A DNA stretch of 64,000 bases, taken from Hoyosella rhizosphaerae (GTDB lineage: Bacteria > Actinomycetota > Actinomycetes > Mycobacteriales > Mycobacteriaceae). Position 1 is the first letter of the stretch. Every line of letters starts with the position of its first letter. Of the stretch, positions 17,031-26,543 are shown piece after piece. Where the stretch lies: contig NZ_BMJH01000001.1 of the NCBI RefSeq assembly GCF_014643175.1, forward strand, positions 1,401,926 to 1,465,925, read 5' to 3'. A model generated the notes under the pieces. That model ran no database searches, was not told where the DNA came from, and was given only the letters and a program-made list of their open reading frames with translations. The position numbers were made by a program, and so were the translations under genes.

Positions 17031-17067
17031 GTTTAGTGACATTGTTAACACTTTTGCAACACTAAAC
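17031..17067. promoter_or_regulatory. Inverted repeat upstream of TetR gene (candidate operator)
   Basis: GTTTAGTG at 17031-17038 is mirrored exactly by CACTAAAC at 17060-17067. Inside is the 8-bp palindrome TGTTAACA (17043-17050), and AACACT occurs twice. It lies 46-82 bp upstream of the GTG at 16985. Overlapping symmetries of this kind are typical of TetR operators, so autoregulation is plausible. Confidence 0.45.
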
Positions 17068-17078
17068 GGGCAATCCGG

Positions 17079-17510
17079 TCATAAAGGTCGCCGTTTCCAG
17101 ACAACTAGGGCATTGCTACGAGGCACCGGAACCAGCTCGCCCCGCGATGGGCGACGAGCTTTTAGGTATTCCACTTCGTTGAGCAATTCGCCCACTCGCG
17201 CTTGCAAAGCCTCCACTTGATTCGTCAGTTCAATGATGCGTTTGATGCCCGCAAGATTGACGCCCTCTTCTTGAGAGAGTCTTTGCACCTCTCGCAGAAG
17301 TTCCACATCGCGCCTTGAGTACCGTCGCCCTCCACCACTAGTTCGGTGAGGAGTTACAAGACCCAACCTGTCGTACGTTCGCAAAGTCTGCGCATGCATA
17401 CCAGCGAGGTCAGCGGCAATCGAGATCGCAAACACCGCTGCAGCCATATCGTTCGAGTCACCAGCGCTGGGCCCACGCCGTGGGGCACCATCTTCGTGTC
17501 GATCGTTCAT
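17079..17510 (-). CDS. hspR: Heat-shock repressor HspR (MerR family)
   Basis: MerR-type repressor of the dnaK operon and clpB. FAISIAADLAGMHAQTLRTYDRLGLVTPHRTSG is the winged-helix DNA-binding region of HspR, followed by RRYSRRDVELLREVQRL and a C-terminal coiled coil. Last gene of the dnaK-grpE-dnaJ-hspR operon. The dnaJ stop overlaps two tandem in-frame ATGs (17513 and 17510); AGG is six bases before the second, so I use 17510 (143 aa). Its predicted sites are at 16217, 21322 and 21374. In this family repression is helped by DnaK, giving a feedback loop. Confidence 0.95.
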   Translation of the reverse strand: MNDRHEDGAPRRGPSAGDSNDMAAAVFAISIAADLAGMHAQTLRTYDRLGLVTPHRTSGGGRRYSRRDVELLREVQRLSQEEGVNLAGIKRIIELTNQVEALQARVGELLNEVEYLKARRPSRGELVPVPRSNALVVWKRRPL

Positions 17511-18673
17511 CATGAACCTGCCCATTTAGCACGCGGGTCAAACCCGCTATCGCGCTCATACTGAGCGTACTTCTCCAAGGCTTCTGTCGCCTCAGCACTC
17601 AGAGATTCAGGCACGGCGAGCACGAGAGATACCAGCAGATCGCCCACCGGCGCATTCTTCTTCTGCACGCCCCGACCACGGACCCGAAATGTTCGTGTGG
17701 GAGATGTTCCTGCTGGAATCTTCAGACGAACACGGCCATCGAGGGTCGGCACCGAAAGTGTTGTACCCAAAGCAAGTTCGCTGTACGACACAGGAACAGA
17801 CACCGTGAGGTCATTTCCTGACCGTTCAAAAACATGGTGTTTGTCAACGTGCACAGTGACGAACAAGTCACCAGACTGTGCACCGCGAACTCCCGCTTCG
17901 CCTTGGCCCGCGAGTCGAATACGTTGCCCGTCCTCGACGCCCGCAGGAATCCGCACACTAATCGTCCGTGTCCTCGTCATGACGCCCGAACCAGCGCAAT
18001 CGTTGCAAGGGGAATCAATTAGAGATCCAGTTCCGTGGCATTCTTCGCACGGTTCACTGAAGCCAAAGGCACCCTGATTACGGCTTGTGACACCACTGCC
18101 ATTGCAATAGGTGCACATTCGTGGGCTTGTTCCCGGCCTGGCACCAGTGCCGTGGCACGTTGTACATGCCGACGGCGAGGTGATTTTCAATGGGACAACG
18201 GAGCCCAACGCGGCATCTCGAAACGTCAGTCGCGTTTCGAACTCGAGATCACGACCACGCCTTGGCCCCGCAGGGCTCCCCTGCCCTGGCTTGTTGAACA
18301 AACCGCCGAACAGATCACTGAAGCCACCGCCTGCACCGCCGCCAAACACATCTCCGAAGTCGAAGCCCGCATCAGCGCCGTGTGAAGGCCCTGGCCCTGG
18401 ACCTCGACCTTGACCGAAGCCGCCCCGAAGCCCACTGCCGAAATACTTGCGAGCGTCGTCGTATTCTTTTCGCTTCTGCGGGTCCGATAGGACGCTGTGC
18501 GCTTCGGATACTGACTTAAAGCGTTCTTCCGACACCTTGTTGCCAGGATTTGCGTCTGGGTGCAGATCGCGAGCAAGTTTGCGGTACGCCTTCTTGATCG
18601 CTTCTTGGGACGCGTCCGGGGGGACGCCCAAGTCCTTGTAGAAGTCTTTTTCCAACCACTCTTGCTGAACCAT
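17510..18673 (-). CDS. dnaJ: Chaperone DnaJ (Hsp40)
   Basis: Co-chaperone that stimulates DnaK ATPase and delivers clients. The J-domain is at residues about 9-75 with HPD (LHPDANPG), then a Gly/Phe-rich linker with [13 protein letters not shown], then a zinc domain with all four CxxCxGxG repeats ([32 protein letters not shown]), then the C-terminal substrate domain. The 387-aa length is normal. It starts at ATG 18673 behind AAAGGAGGGGG, 29 bp after grpE. It is the dnaK-linked paralogue (DnaJ1 type). Confidence 0.97.
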   Translation of the reverse strand: MVQQEWLEKDFYKDLGVPPDASQEAIKKAYRKLARDLHPDANPGNKVSEERFKSVSEAHSVLSDPQKRKEYDDARKYFGSGLRGGFGQGRGPGPGPSHGADAGFDFGDVFGGGAGGGFSDLFGGLFNKPGQGSPAGPRRGRDLEFETRLTFRDAALGSVVPLKITSPSACTTCHGTGARPGTSPRMCTYCNGSGVTSRNQGAFGFSEPCEECHGTGSLIDSPCNDCAGSGVMTRTRTISVRIPAGVEDGQRIRLAGQGEAGVRGAQSGDLFVTVHVDKHHVFERSGNDLTVSVPVSYSELALGTTLSVPTLDGRVRLKIPAGTSPTRTFRVRGRGVQKKNAPVGDLLVSLVLAVPESLSAEATEALEKYAQYERDSGFDPRAKWAGS

Positions 18674-18702
18674 TGGGCGCCCCCTCCTTTCCTCAGATAA
18701 CC

Positions 18703-19446
18703 CTATTCTTCGTTGATATTTTCTTTGTCGACGCTGTCAGTTGCTACGTCGGCTGACTGAAGATCGACCTGATCAGCCTCGGCCGAGTCATCGCCATCGA
18801 CAACAGACACCATTGCGTTTCTCAACACACGGTCCCCGAACTTGTACCCCTTGCGGAGCACAGCCCCAACAACCTGCACATGTCCGGTCCCCTCATGCTG
18901 GACCGCTTCGTGGAGCGAAGGGTCGAACGTGTCGCCCTCGACACCAAACGCTTCGAGGCCCACGTTGCCTAAGACAGTGTGCAACTTGTCAGCGACAGCT
19001 TTCATGGGGCCCGATTGCAGGTCACCATGCGAACGCGCACGATCTAGATCGTCGAGTACACCGAGCAACTCTCCAGCGATTGAAGCTTTGGCCGCTAACT
19101 TTTCAACCTCGCGATCGCGAACGACGCGGCGTTTGTAGTTTGCGAACTCAGCTTGCAACCGCTGCAGGTCAGCCGTGCGTTCGTCTAGCTGCGCAGTGAC
19201 GGCATCGAGTTGCTCACGGCCCACCAGTTCACCTTCAACTTGGCCGCTGTGAACTTGGCCGTCGACAACATTCTCGCTGCCCGTCGACGGATCTTGACCA
19301 TCGACGTCACCCGCCTGTTCCTCCCCAGTTTCGTAGGAAGGAACAACTTCGGGTTCAACGGGCCGGGCAGCGCCAGTTTCGGGGTCGATTTTCCGCTTAT
19401 CGGTTATCGTCACCGGTTCCTGATCACGTGCTTCGGCTTCGCTCAC
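18703..19446 (-). CDS. grpE: Nucleotide exchange factor GrpE
   Basis: Dimeric exchange factor that releases ADP from DnaK. The first ~80 residues are acidic and low in complexity. A coiled coil follows ([27 protein letters not shown]), then the GrpE beta domain ([36 protein letters not shown]), and an acidic tail. The start is GTG 19446, overlapping the dnaK stop by four bases (GTGA), which points to translational coupling. At 247 aa it is long for bacteria but usual for this order. Confidence 0.96.
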   Translation of the reverse strand: MSEAEARDQEPVTITDKRKIDPETGAARPVEPEVVPSYETGEEQAGDVDGQDPSTGSENVVDGQVHSGQVEGELVGREQLDAVTAQLDERTADLQRLQAEFANYKRRVVRDREVEKLAAKASIAGELLGVLDDLDRARSHGDLQSGPMKAVADKLHTVLGNVGLEAFGVEGDTFDPSLHEAVQHEGTGHVQVVGAVLRKGYKFGDRVLRNAMVSVVDGDDSAEADQVDLQSADVATDSVDKENINEE

Positions 19447-21284
19447 TTGGCGTCCTTTTCGTTTGGTTCGTCGACAACTTCGGCGTCCACAACGTCATCG
19501 GGACCAGCTGAACCGGCAGCGCCGTCGGCTCCGGGAGCATCCTGGGCGGCGGCTTCGTACATTGCCTGCCCCATTGCTTGCGACTCGGTGTTAAGAGTCT
19601 CGACAGCGGCCTTTACAGCCTCTGTGTCGGTCCCCGCGAGAGCGTCCTTGACGCCCTTCACTGCATCTTCGACCTTGCTCTTCGCATCAGCCTGAAGTTT
19701 GTCCTCGTTGTCCTTGATGAACTTCTCGGTTTGGTAGACAAGCGACTCAGCCTGGTTGCGCACCTCGGCATCTTCGCGCCGGTTCTTGTCTTCCTCAGCG
19801 TGAGCTTCGGCATCCTTGATCATCTGGTTGATCTCGTCGTCCGAAAGGCTGGAGCCACCTTGAATCTTGATGGTGTTTTCCTTGCCTGTGCCCTTGTCCT
19901 TCGCGGTGACGTGGACGATGCCGTTGGCGTCGATGTCGAAGGTAACCTCGATCTGCGGCACGCCGCGGGGCGCTGGCGGGATGTCGGCGAGGTCAAACGA
20001 TCCGAGAAGCTTGTTGTGACGTGCGATTTCGCGCTCGCCCTGGTACACCTGGATCTGCACTGATGGCTGGTTGTCTTCGGCCGTGGTGAACACTTCCGAC
20101 TTCTTGGTCGGAATGGTGGTGTTGCGCTCAATAAGCTTGGTCATAACACCGCCCTTGGTTTCAATACCCAATGACAGTGGTGTGACGTCAAGAAGGAGAA
20201 CGTCCTTCACTTCACCGCGCAGCACACCTGCCTGCAGCGCTGCACCAACTGCTACGACCTCGTCTGGGTTGACGCCCTTGTTGGGGTCTTTGCCGGAGAG
20301 TTCGCGCACAAGGTCAGATACAGCCGGCATGCGAGTGGAGCCACCCACGAGAACTACGTGATCAATTTTCCCGATTGCAACGCCCGCGTCCTTGATGACT
20401 TGCTGGAACGGCGCACGGGTGCGATCGAGAAGGTCAGCTGTGATCTTCTGGAACTCCGCACGAGTTAGTTGCTCGTCGAGGAACAGTGGGTTCTTTTCGG
20501 CGTCGACAGTGATGTAAGGCAAGTTGATTGTGGTGCTTTGACCCGATGAGAGTTCAATCTTGGCCTTTTCAGCAGCTTCACGTAGACGCTGCATCGCCAT
20601 CTTGTCCTTGGTCAAGTCAATGCCGTTTTGCATCTTGAACTTGTTGACTAGCCAGTCCACGATGCGCTGGTCCCAGTCGTCACCACCAAGGTGGTTGTCA
20701 CCTGCGGTAGCGAGCACCTCTACAACGCCGTCGCCCATTTCGAGGAGCGAGACGTCGAACGTGCCACCGCCGAGGTCGAAGACGAGGATGGTTTGCTCTT
20801 TGCCTGCTTTGTCGAGCCCGTAGGCGAGCGCAGCTGCGGTGGGCTCGTTAACGATGCGAAGGACGTTAAGGCCAGCGATCTGACCCGCTTCCTTCGTGGC
20901 CTGCCGCTGTGAGTCCTCGAAGTACGCAGGCACGGTGATAACAGCGTCGGTAATTTCTTCGCCCAGGTATGCCTCGGCGTCACGCTTCAGCTTCATCAGC
21001 GTGCGAGCGCTAATTTCCTGTGGCGTGTAGTTCTTACCATCGATGTCTGTTTTCCAGTCGGTGCCCATGTGGCGCTTGACGGACCGGATCGTGCGATCAA
21101 CATTTGTGACGGCCTGGTTCTTCGCTGGCTGTCCAACGAGCACCTCGCCATTGCGCGCGAAAGCCACGACGGAGGGCGTGGTACGAGCGCCTTCTGCATT
21201 GGCGATGACCACAGGGTCACCACCCTCTAGTACTGATACAACCGAGTTGGTGGTGCCAAGGTCGATACCGACGGCTCTCGCCAT
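19443..21284 (-). CDS. dnaK: Molecular chaperone DnaK (Hsp70)
   Basis: ATP-driven Hsp70 chaperone. It begins [18 protein letters not shown] with the phosphate-1 loop, has [15 protein letters not shown] and [11 protein letters not shown] in the ATPase domain, the linker [18 protein letters not shown], the peptide-binding domain and a helical lid ending in acidic [12 protein letters not shown]; 613 aa. First gene of the dnaK-grpE-dnaJ-hspR operon, with GAGGAGG before the ATG. Two HAIR operators lie 38 and 90 bp upstream. A TAGGAT box between them, also seen in the clpB leader, could be the -10. Confidence 0.98.
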   Translation of the reverse strand: MARAVGIDLGTTNSVVSVLEGGDPVVIANAEGARTTPSVVAFARNGEVLVGQPAKNQAVTNVDRTIRSVKRHMGTDWKTDIDGKNYTPQEISARTLMKLKRDAEAYLGEEITDAVITVPAYFEDSQRQATKEAGQIAGLNVLRIVNEPTAAALAYGLDKAGKEQTILVFDLGGGTFDVSLLEMGDGVVEVLATAGDNHLGGDDWDQRIVDWLVNKFKMQNGIDLTKDKMAMQRLREAAEKAKIELSSGQSTTINLPYITVDAEKNPLFLDEQLTRAEFQKITADLLDRTRAPFQQVIKDAGVAIGKIDHVVLVGGSTRMPAVSDLVRELSGKDPNKGVNPDEVVAVGAALQAGVLRGEVKDVLLLDVTPLSLGIETKGGVMTKLIERNTTIPTKKSEVFTTAEDNQPSVQIQVYQGEREIARHNKLLGSFDLADIPPAPRGVPQIEVTFDIDANGIVHVTAKDKGTGKENTIKIQGGSSLSDDEINQMIKDAEAHAEEDKNRREDAEVRNQAESLVYQTEKFIKDNEDKLQADAKSKVEDAVKGVKDALAGTDTEAVKAAVETLNTESQAMGQAMYEAAAQDAPGADGAAGSAGPDDVVDAEVVDEPNEKDAK

Positions 21285-21321
21285 AATTTCCTCCTCATAT
21301 TCAGTGAAGCGTTCATCAGGA

Positions 21322-21340
21322 TTGAGCGATCATGACTCAA
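21322..21340. promoter_or_regulatory. HAIR element 1 upstream of dnaK
   Basis: On the plus strand TTGAGC-N7-ACTCAA, an 11/12 match to the HspR inverted repeat, centred about 47 bp before the dnaK ATG. Confidence 0.82.
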
Positions 21341-21373
21341 CCTTGAGGCTTCCACTAATCCTACTGTAACTAG

Positions 21374-21392
21374 TTGAGCCTTTGGCACTCAA
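21374..21392. promoter_or_regulatory. HAIR element 2 upstream of dnaK
   Basis: The second TTGAGC-N7-ACTCAA carries the same single deviation as element 1 and lies 52 bp (about five helical turns) further out. Two sites on one face of the helix suit cooperative HspR binding. Confidence 0.82.
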
Positions 21393-21576
21393 CCTCACAC
21401 CAGGGTTAACGAGGCGATTGCGTGATTTGTTCCCGCCGTGATCACGATCGCATGACCTTTGTATCTACGTGCTGTTCACGGCCATAAACGGAACCTAAAG
21501 TTAAGCCTTGAGGCTTGCCTACCACTCTCTGTGCAGAACCGAGACGGGGCACCAAGAAAGGGCAACGAACCAACCT

Positions 21577-22932
21577 ATGCGCACGCTCACAATTCGACGC
21601 GCCGCCATCACCGGAATCGCCGCGCTCACCATCGCCGCATCCAGTGCCACGGGCGCAATGGGGGAACCGACAACAAACCCGTTGGCCGACACCCCGTTCG
21701 CCGATGCACCATTGATCAATGCACTGCCCAGCGAACTGGTCGAAGCGCTCGAACGCGACCTCAACATGTCTGCCGAGCAGTTCATAGAAGAGTCCGACCT
21801 AGCTCAACAACTCGCAGAGATTGCCAACACCTTCCGAGCGGACTTCCCCGACGAGTTTGGCGGCGCATGGCTCAACAATGGCGTCCCCACCATCGCAGTC
21901 ACCACCGAGTCACTCGGCCAACAGGTCCGCGACATCGGCTTCGAAGTGAAGAAAGTGTCGCGCACAGAAGCAGTACTGCGATCAGATCTCGCACAACTGC
22001 GTGACTGGATCAGCACCCTACCCGAGCCCCTGCACAGCATTTTCCGCGACATCATGGTGAATTTGAGCGACAACACCATCATCGTTGGCCTGGCTGACAC
22101 AGCTGTTGGCGACGCAATCGATCTTCCATCAGTGCTAGAAAATGCAGGCATCGTCTTCACCCCGGCAAACGAGGTAATCCCCGGCGAAGACCGCATTATC
22201 GAAGAACCCCTCCCTGGCGGCACGGAGGAACAACCAGTCTTCCCGCCTGCGAGCGCTACAGTCCCGCCGAACTTTCAGGTCATGGGCGGCGATCCGTTCC
22301 TTTCAGGGAGCAACGCTTCCCTGCGCTGCTCCTTGGGCTTCAACGGGGTAGATAGTGACGGCAATGCAGTCAACATCACTGCCGGTCATTGCAACCCCGA
22401 CGGTCCCGGCGCAACTGGTGCGCCAACGCGGTTTCTCGACGGCCCCCTCGCCGGACAGGTGTTTGGCACATTCACCGAAACCAACATGGACGATGTTGAC
22501 TACGCCATCATCACTGTCGACGACTCGCACAAGGACTGGTTCAAGACCGCCGGTGTGCGCGGCGGCAGCGACCTCCACATCACCGGCACTGCCGATCCCG
22601 TGGTTGGAATGCCAGTGTGCAAATCAGGAGTCACCACAGGATTCAGCTGCGGTGTGGTCACGTCAACAAACCTGAAGCTTGAGGTTGGTAACCGCACCCT
22701 CGGCAACGCATTCACCTCAAACATCTGTGCGCTCCAAGGGGACTCCGGAGGCGCCATTATCAGCGGCACCCGCGCCGTCGGCGTCTCAAGCGCTTCTGAC
22801 GTGGGCGACTTCACATCGTGCTCAGAGGCTGTCCGCCAAACGGCAATATTTGGGGACACCCCGCTGCTGTACGCGACACCGATCAACGACATCCTTAACA
22901 CTTCGACATACGTGCGCCTGAACACCCAGTAG
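21577..22932 (+). CDS. Secreted S1-family serine protease with pro-domain
   Basis: A chymotrypsin-fold protease of the streptogrisin/alpha-lytic type. The triad is visible: His271 in ITAGHC, Asp308 in DVDYAII, and Ser390 in QGDSGGA. The ATG at 21577 gives a clean signal peptide (RTLTIRRAAITGIAALTIAA, cleavage near ATGAMG); an upstream TTG at 21508 would bury it. Residues about 35-190 resemble a folding pro-domain of such proteases, so the mature enzyme is probably released by self-cleavage. Single gene, divergent from dnaK and closed by a strong terminator. Substrate unknown. Confidence 0.9.
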   Translation: MRTLTIRRAAITGIAALTIAASSATGAMGEPTTNPLADTPFADAPLINALPSELVEALERDLNMSAEQFIEESDLAQQLAEIANTFRADFPDEFGGAWLNNGVPTIAVTTESLGQQVRDIGFEVKKVSRTEAVLRSDLAQLRDWISTLPEPLHSIFRDIMVNLSDNTIIVGLADTAVGDAIDLPSVLENAGIVFTPANEVIPGEDRIIEEPLPGGTEEQPVFPPASATVPPNFQVMGGDPFLSGSNASLRCSLGFNGVDSDGNAVNITAGHCNPDGPGATGAPTRFLDGPLAGQVFGTFTETNMDDVDYAIITVDDSHKDWFKTAGVRGGSDLHITGTADPVVGMPVCKSGVTTGFSCGVVTSTNLKLEVGNRTLGNAFTSNICALQGDSGGAIISGTRAVGVSSASDVGDFTSCSEAVRQTAIFGDTPLLYATPINDILNTSTYVRLNTQ

Positions 22933-22947
22933 GCATGTCAATCACCG

Positions 22948-22976
22948 ACGGGCTGGCCATTCCTTGGCCAGCCCGT
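22948..22976 (+). terminator. Rho-independent terminator of the protease gene
   Basis: A 12-bp perfect stem (ACGGGCTGGCCA / TGGCCAGCCCGT) with a 5-nt loop, followed by CTTGTTTTTG, 15 nt after the stop. Confidence 0.9.
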
Positions 22977-23174
22977 CTTGTTTTTGCTGGTCATATCCAA
23001 CTTCGAGCGAGGTTAGGTTCGCCTGTGCGAAAGCAGCAATCATGGCTCGTAATACCGTTAGAGCAGACGAGTGTGCGCACAATTCACCTCACGAGGGATC
23101 CGCTGACAACGCGGGGGCAACGGGAGGCGGCATTGTGCAGGCCTCGCCGCGACAAAACCACAGTTCACCGGTTG

Positions 23175-23188
23175 TTACTAGCGAGTAA
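23175..23188. promoter_or_regulatory. Palindromic TetR-type operator, etfD site 1
   Basis: TTACTAGCGAGTAA, with flanking G and C extending the symmetry (GTTACT-AGCG-AGTAAC). The same 14-mer family occurs before fadE5, fadA2/fabG4 and the TetR gene at 45410-46009. Confidence 0.65.
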
Positions 23189-23199
23189 CATAGCAGGCA

Positions 23200-23213
23200 T
23201 TACCGGCGAGTAA
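23200..23213. promoter_or_regulatory. Palindromic TetR-type operator, etfD site 2
   Basis: TTACCGGCGAGTAA lies 25 bp (start to start) from site 1, and both are followed by CATAG. The tandem arrangement 70-107 bp before the etfD ATG suggests strong regulation. Confidence 0.65.
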
Positions 23214-23281
23214 CATAGGAGACCTGTGCGACGGCTTACGGCTGGCGGCACACACCGCCACGACAGAAAGGCCACGACGAC

Positions 23282-26200
23282 ATGAGCGACGTGACGCCCG
23301 TTACGCTGACGCTCGGCACTATCGCCGCAGTCGTCAGTATTCCTGCCTGGATCATCTTCTGGTCCGGCGCATGGCGAATGGTCCAAACCATCAGGCTTGG
23401 ACAACCCGACGGAACACGCCTGTTCCCGGTGCTACCGCGACTCAAACAGCTCACAGTAGAGTTCGCCGCCCACACCCGGATGAACAAATTCCGGTCAGTG
23501 GGCTGGGCTCACTGGCTTGTCATGGTCGGCTTCATGTTGGGGTCCGCCGCATGGCTCGCCGCATACGGCGAGATCTACAACCCCAAATTCCACTGGCCAC
23601 TCATCGGTAACACGTTCGCCTGGAGCTTCCTCATGGAACTCCTCGGCATCGGTACCGTCGTCGGCATCACCGCGCTGATCATCATTCGACAGCGCAACCA
23701 CCCCCGCCGCCCAGATCGCCAGTCCCGCTTCAGCGGTTCATCATTCTGGCAGGCCTACTTCGTTGAAGCCGTCGTCCTCGTTGAAGGCCTCGGCGTCATC
23801 TTTGTTCGCGCCGCAAAATACTCCACATACGGCGGCAGCGACGTTGCCCACTTCTTCACCCGCTGGGTAGCTGAAATCCTGCCCTCTGACCCATTGCTTA
23901 TCTCCATCTTCGCGATGGTCAAACTGTTCTCCGGCATGATCTGGCTGCTCATCGTCGGCCGCTACATCACCATGGGTGTCGCGTGGCACCGGTTCTCCGC
24001 ATTCTTCAACATCTACTTCAAGCGCGAAGATGACGGCGGAGTAGCACTCGGTGCAGCAAAGCCCATGATGTCGGGCGGCAAGGTACTCGAACTCGAAGAA
24101 GCCGACCCAGAAACCGATGCCTTCGGCGCCGGAAACATCGAAGACTTCAGCTGGAAAGCACTCCTGGACTTCACCACCTGTACCGAATGTGGACGCTGTC
24201 AATCACAGTGCCCAGCTTGGAACACCGGCAAGCCCCTTTCGCCGAAGCTTCTCATCCTTTCCCTTCGCGACCACACGTACGCGAAGGCTCCGTACCTGCT
24301 CGCGGGTGGCAAGAAGGACATGGCAGGCGAAGAGGTCGGCCTCGTCGACGCTGACGGCAACCCAGACGAAGCCAAGCTCGCGAAGATCCCCGAAGCAGCC
24401 CGAATCGAAGCTGGACGCCCGCTTGTTGGCGAAACCACCGGCGACATCGCCACCGACGGCATCATCGACCCAGAGGTGCTATGGAGCTGCACCATGTGCG
24501 GTGCCTGTGTCGAACAATGCCCGGTTGACATCGAACACGTCGACCACATCATCGACATGCGCCGCTACCAGGTCCTTATCGAATCCGCGTTCCCATCCGA
24601 GCTCGCCGGACTCTTCAAGAACCTTGAAGTCAAGGGCAACCCTTGGGGCCAAAACGCACAAGACCGCCTCAAGTGGACCGAAGGGCTCGACTTTGACGTG
24701 CCCGTCTATGAAGGTGAATTCGGCGACACCGAATACCTCTTCTGGGTTGGTTGCGCCGGAGCGTATGAAGACCGCGCCAAACGCACCACGCGTGCCGTAG
24801 CGGAACTACTTCACATCGCTGGCGTCGAGTTTATGGTCCTGGGCACCGGAGAAACCTGTACAGGTGACTCCGCCCGCCGAGCAGGCAACGAACTGCTGTA
24901 CCAAACTCTGGCTCAGCAAAACATCGAAACCATCGACGAAGTGTTCGACGGCCGCCCCGAAAAGCAACGCAAAATCGTGGTGACCTGCCCGCACTGCTAC
25001 AACGCGATCGGCAACGAATACCCACAACTCGGCGGAAACTACGAAGTTGTACACCACACACAACTGCTGAACCGCCTCGTTCGCGACAAGCGACTCATCC
25101 CCGTCGCCGAACCCGCAGACGACACCACTTACCACGACCCGTGCTACCTCGGACGTCACAACAAGATCTACGAGGCACCACGTGAGCTCATCGGAGCAGC
25201 CGGTGCGAAACTCACCGAAATGCCCCGACACGGCGAACGCTCGCTGTGCTGTGGCGCTGGTGGTGCCCGCATGTGGATGGAAGAGCACCTCGGCAAACGA
25301 GTCAACGTCGAACGCACAGACGAAGCGCTCGACACCAACACCAAGAAGATCGCGACCGGTTGCCCGTTCTGCCGCGTCATGCTCTCCGATGGTGTCACCG
25401 CACGCCAGGACGAGGGCAAGGGCGAAGGCGTCGAAGTTATCGACGTAGCCATGATGCTGCTCGACTCGGTCAAGCGTGGACTCCCCGAAGGCGTGACCGT
25501 TGGCTCCAAGCGCTCACCAGCACGGGTGGGGGCCACAGCTACAGCAACGGCCACGAAACCCGCTCCCGCGGCAGCAAAGACTGCAACCGCCGAACCAAAA
25601 GCGGAGCCAGCGGCAGACAAACCTGCTGCGTCACCTAAAGCTCCAGCCAAGGGCGGCCTGCAAATGAAGGGCGCAGCGAAACGCCCCGGAGCCAAGGCAG
25701 CAGCACCAGCGGCTGACGCACCAACCGCTGACGCACCAGCCAAGGCTCCAGCTAAGGGCGGGCTGCAAATGAAGGGCGCAGCAAAGCGCCCGGGCGCTCA
25801 GGCAACAGCACCAGCGGCTCCTGCTACAACAGAGGAACCAACGGCTAAGCCAGCTGAGTCCGCACCGAAGTCCGAAGCGGCTCCCGCGAAAGCTCCAGCT
25901 AAGGGCGGACTGCAAATGAAGGCGGCAGCCAAGCGCCCCGGCGCCAAGGCTGCACCAGCTGCGGAAGCAAAACCGGCCACCGCGGCCGAAGCTCCTGCTG
26001 CGACTGAGTCAACAACAGCTGACACACCAAAGCCAGCTGAGTCCGCACCGAAGTCCGAAGCGGCTCCCGCAAAAGCTCCAGCCAAGGGCGGACTGCAAAT
26101 GAAGACGGCCGCAAAGCGCCCCGGCGCCGCAGCGACCCAAAAGCCAGCAGCTCCAGAGAAGCCAGCAGCTGAAAAGGCAGAACCGGCACAACAAGAAACC

Positions 26201-26386
26201 ACCCCATCGGCCTCCCCAGCACCAGCGAAACCCGCTGAACCTGAGACCGAAAAAGCGGCAACTGACGCACCGGCGAAATCCACCGAGCCCAGCGACGCTG
26301 ACACTAAACCAGCAAGCGACGCACCTAAGCCCAAGGGCCTCGGAATGAAACCCGGCGCGAAACGACCTGGTCAAGGCGCCCAATAA
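23282..26386 (+). CDS. etfD: EtfD-type membrane Fe-S oxidoreductase (Rv0338c homologue)
   Basis: Membrane oxidoreductase that in mycobacteria links electron-transfer flavoprotein, reduced by acyl-CoA dehydrogenases, to the respiratory quinone pool. Residues about 1-240 hold several membrane helices like a cytochrome-b/NarI module. Two 4Fe-4S motifs follow: CTECGRCQSQCP from residue 300 and CTMCGACVEQCP from residue 403. Heterodisulfide-reductase-like cysteine domains come next (VGCAGAYED, YHDPCYLGRHN, SLCCGAGGARMW near residue 656). From residue about 740 an Ala/Pro/Lys-rich tail carries four copies of KGGLQMKxAAKRPG and a variant KGLGMKPGAKRPG. At 1034 aa it is longer than the M. tuberculosis protein because of this tail. 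Two copies of the fadE5-type palindrome lie upstream; a strong hairpin closes the unit. Confidence 0.93.
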   Translation: MSDVTPVTLTLGTIAAVVSIPAWIIFWSGAWRMVQTIRLGQPDGTRLFPVLPRLKQLTVEFAAHTRMNKFRSVGWAHWLVMVGFMLGSAAWLAAYGEIYNPKFHWPLIGNTFAWSFLMELLGIGTVVGITALIIIRQRNHPRRPDRQSRFSGSSFWQAYFVEAVVLVEGLGVIFVRAAKYSTYGGSDVAHFFTRWVAEILPSDPLLISIFAMVKLFSGMIWLLIVGRYITMGVAWHRFSAFFNIYFKREDDGGVALGAAKPMMSGGKVLELEEADPETDAFGAGNIEDFSWKALLDFTTCTECGRCQSQCPAWNTGKPLSPKLLILSLRDHTYAKAPYLLAGGKKDMAGEEVGLVDADGNPDEAKLAKIPEAARIEAGRPLVGETTGDIATDGIIDPEVLWSCTMCGACVEQCPVDIEHVDHIIDMRRYQVLIESAFPSELAGLFKNLEVKGNPWGQNAQDRLKWTEGLDFDVPVYEGEFGDTEYLFWVGCAGAYEDRAKRTTRAVAELLHIAGVEFMVLGTGETCTGDSARRAGNELLYQTLAQQNIETIDEVFDGRPEKQRKIVVTCPHCYNAIGNEYPQLGGNYEVVHHTQLLNRLVRDKRLIPVAEPADDTTYHDPCYLGRHNKIYEAPRELIGAAGAKLTEMPRHGERSLCCGAGGARMWMEEHLGKRVNVERTDEALDTNTKKIATGCPFCRVMLSDGVTARQDEGKGEGVEVIDVAMMLLDSVKRGLPEGVTVGSKRSPARVGATATATATKPAPAAAKTATAEPKAEPAADKPAASPKAPAKGGLQMKGAAKRPGAKAAAPAADAPTADAPAKAPAKGGLQMKGAAKRPGAQATAPAAPATTEEPTAKPAESAPKSEAAPAKAPAKGGLQMKAAAKRPGAKAAPAAEAKPATAAEAPAATESTTADTPKPAESAPKSEAAPAKAPAKGGLQMKTAAKRPGAAATQKPAAPEKPAAEKAEPAQQETTPSASPAPAKPAEPETEKAATDAPAKSTEPSDADTKPASDAPKPKGLGMKPGAKRPGQGAQ

Positions 26387-26410
26387 AAGTCGCCGAGTAA
26401 GTTCGTAAGG

Positions 26411-26449
26411 CAGTGTGGGGCCGGGATTACAAATCCCGGCCCCACACTG
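26411..26449 (+). terminator. Strong stem-loop after etfD
   Basis: An 18-bp perfect stem (CAGTGTGGGGCCGGGATT at 26411-26428 and its complement at 26432-26449) with a 3-nt loop. There is no T-tract, as in many actinobacterial I-shaped terminators. Confidence 0.8.
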
Positions 26450-26543
26450 CTGTTCAACGGACTTCGCTGAAGATCACTCCGGTGACGGCACCAACTTTGC
26501 GCCCCGTGCAATATTCACTAGACACAAGTGGCACGATAAACGT

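Larger units (their letters stand above)
22977..23281. other. Regulatory region upstream of etfD
   Basis: About 300 bases without a supported gene; a 48-codon frame starting at 23042 has no ribosome-binding site. Two copies of the regulon palindrome lie at 23175 and 23200. A weak iron-box-like TTAGGTTCGCC at 23013 matches the DtxR/IdeR consensus at only about 13 of 19 positions, so I do not call it. Confidence 0.6.

Noticed and set aside
23013-23031. Possible DtxR/IdeR iron box before etfD
   Set aside because: Only the first half-site is good; about 13 of 19 positions match and the second half is poor.
23042-23188. 48-codon frame MARNTVRADECAHN upstream of etfD
   Set aside because: No ribosome-binding site, and it ends inside the operator palindrome; not credible as a gene.
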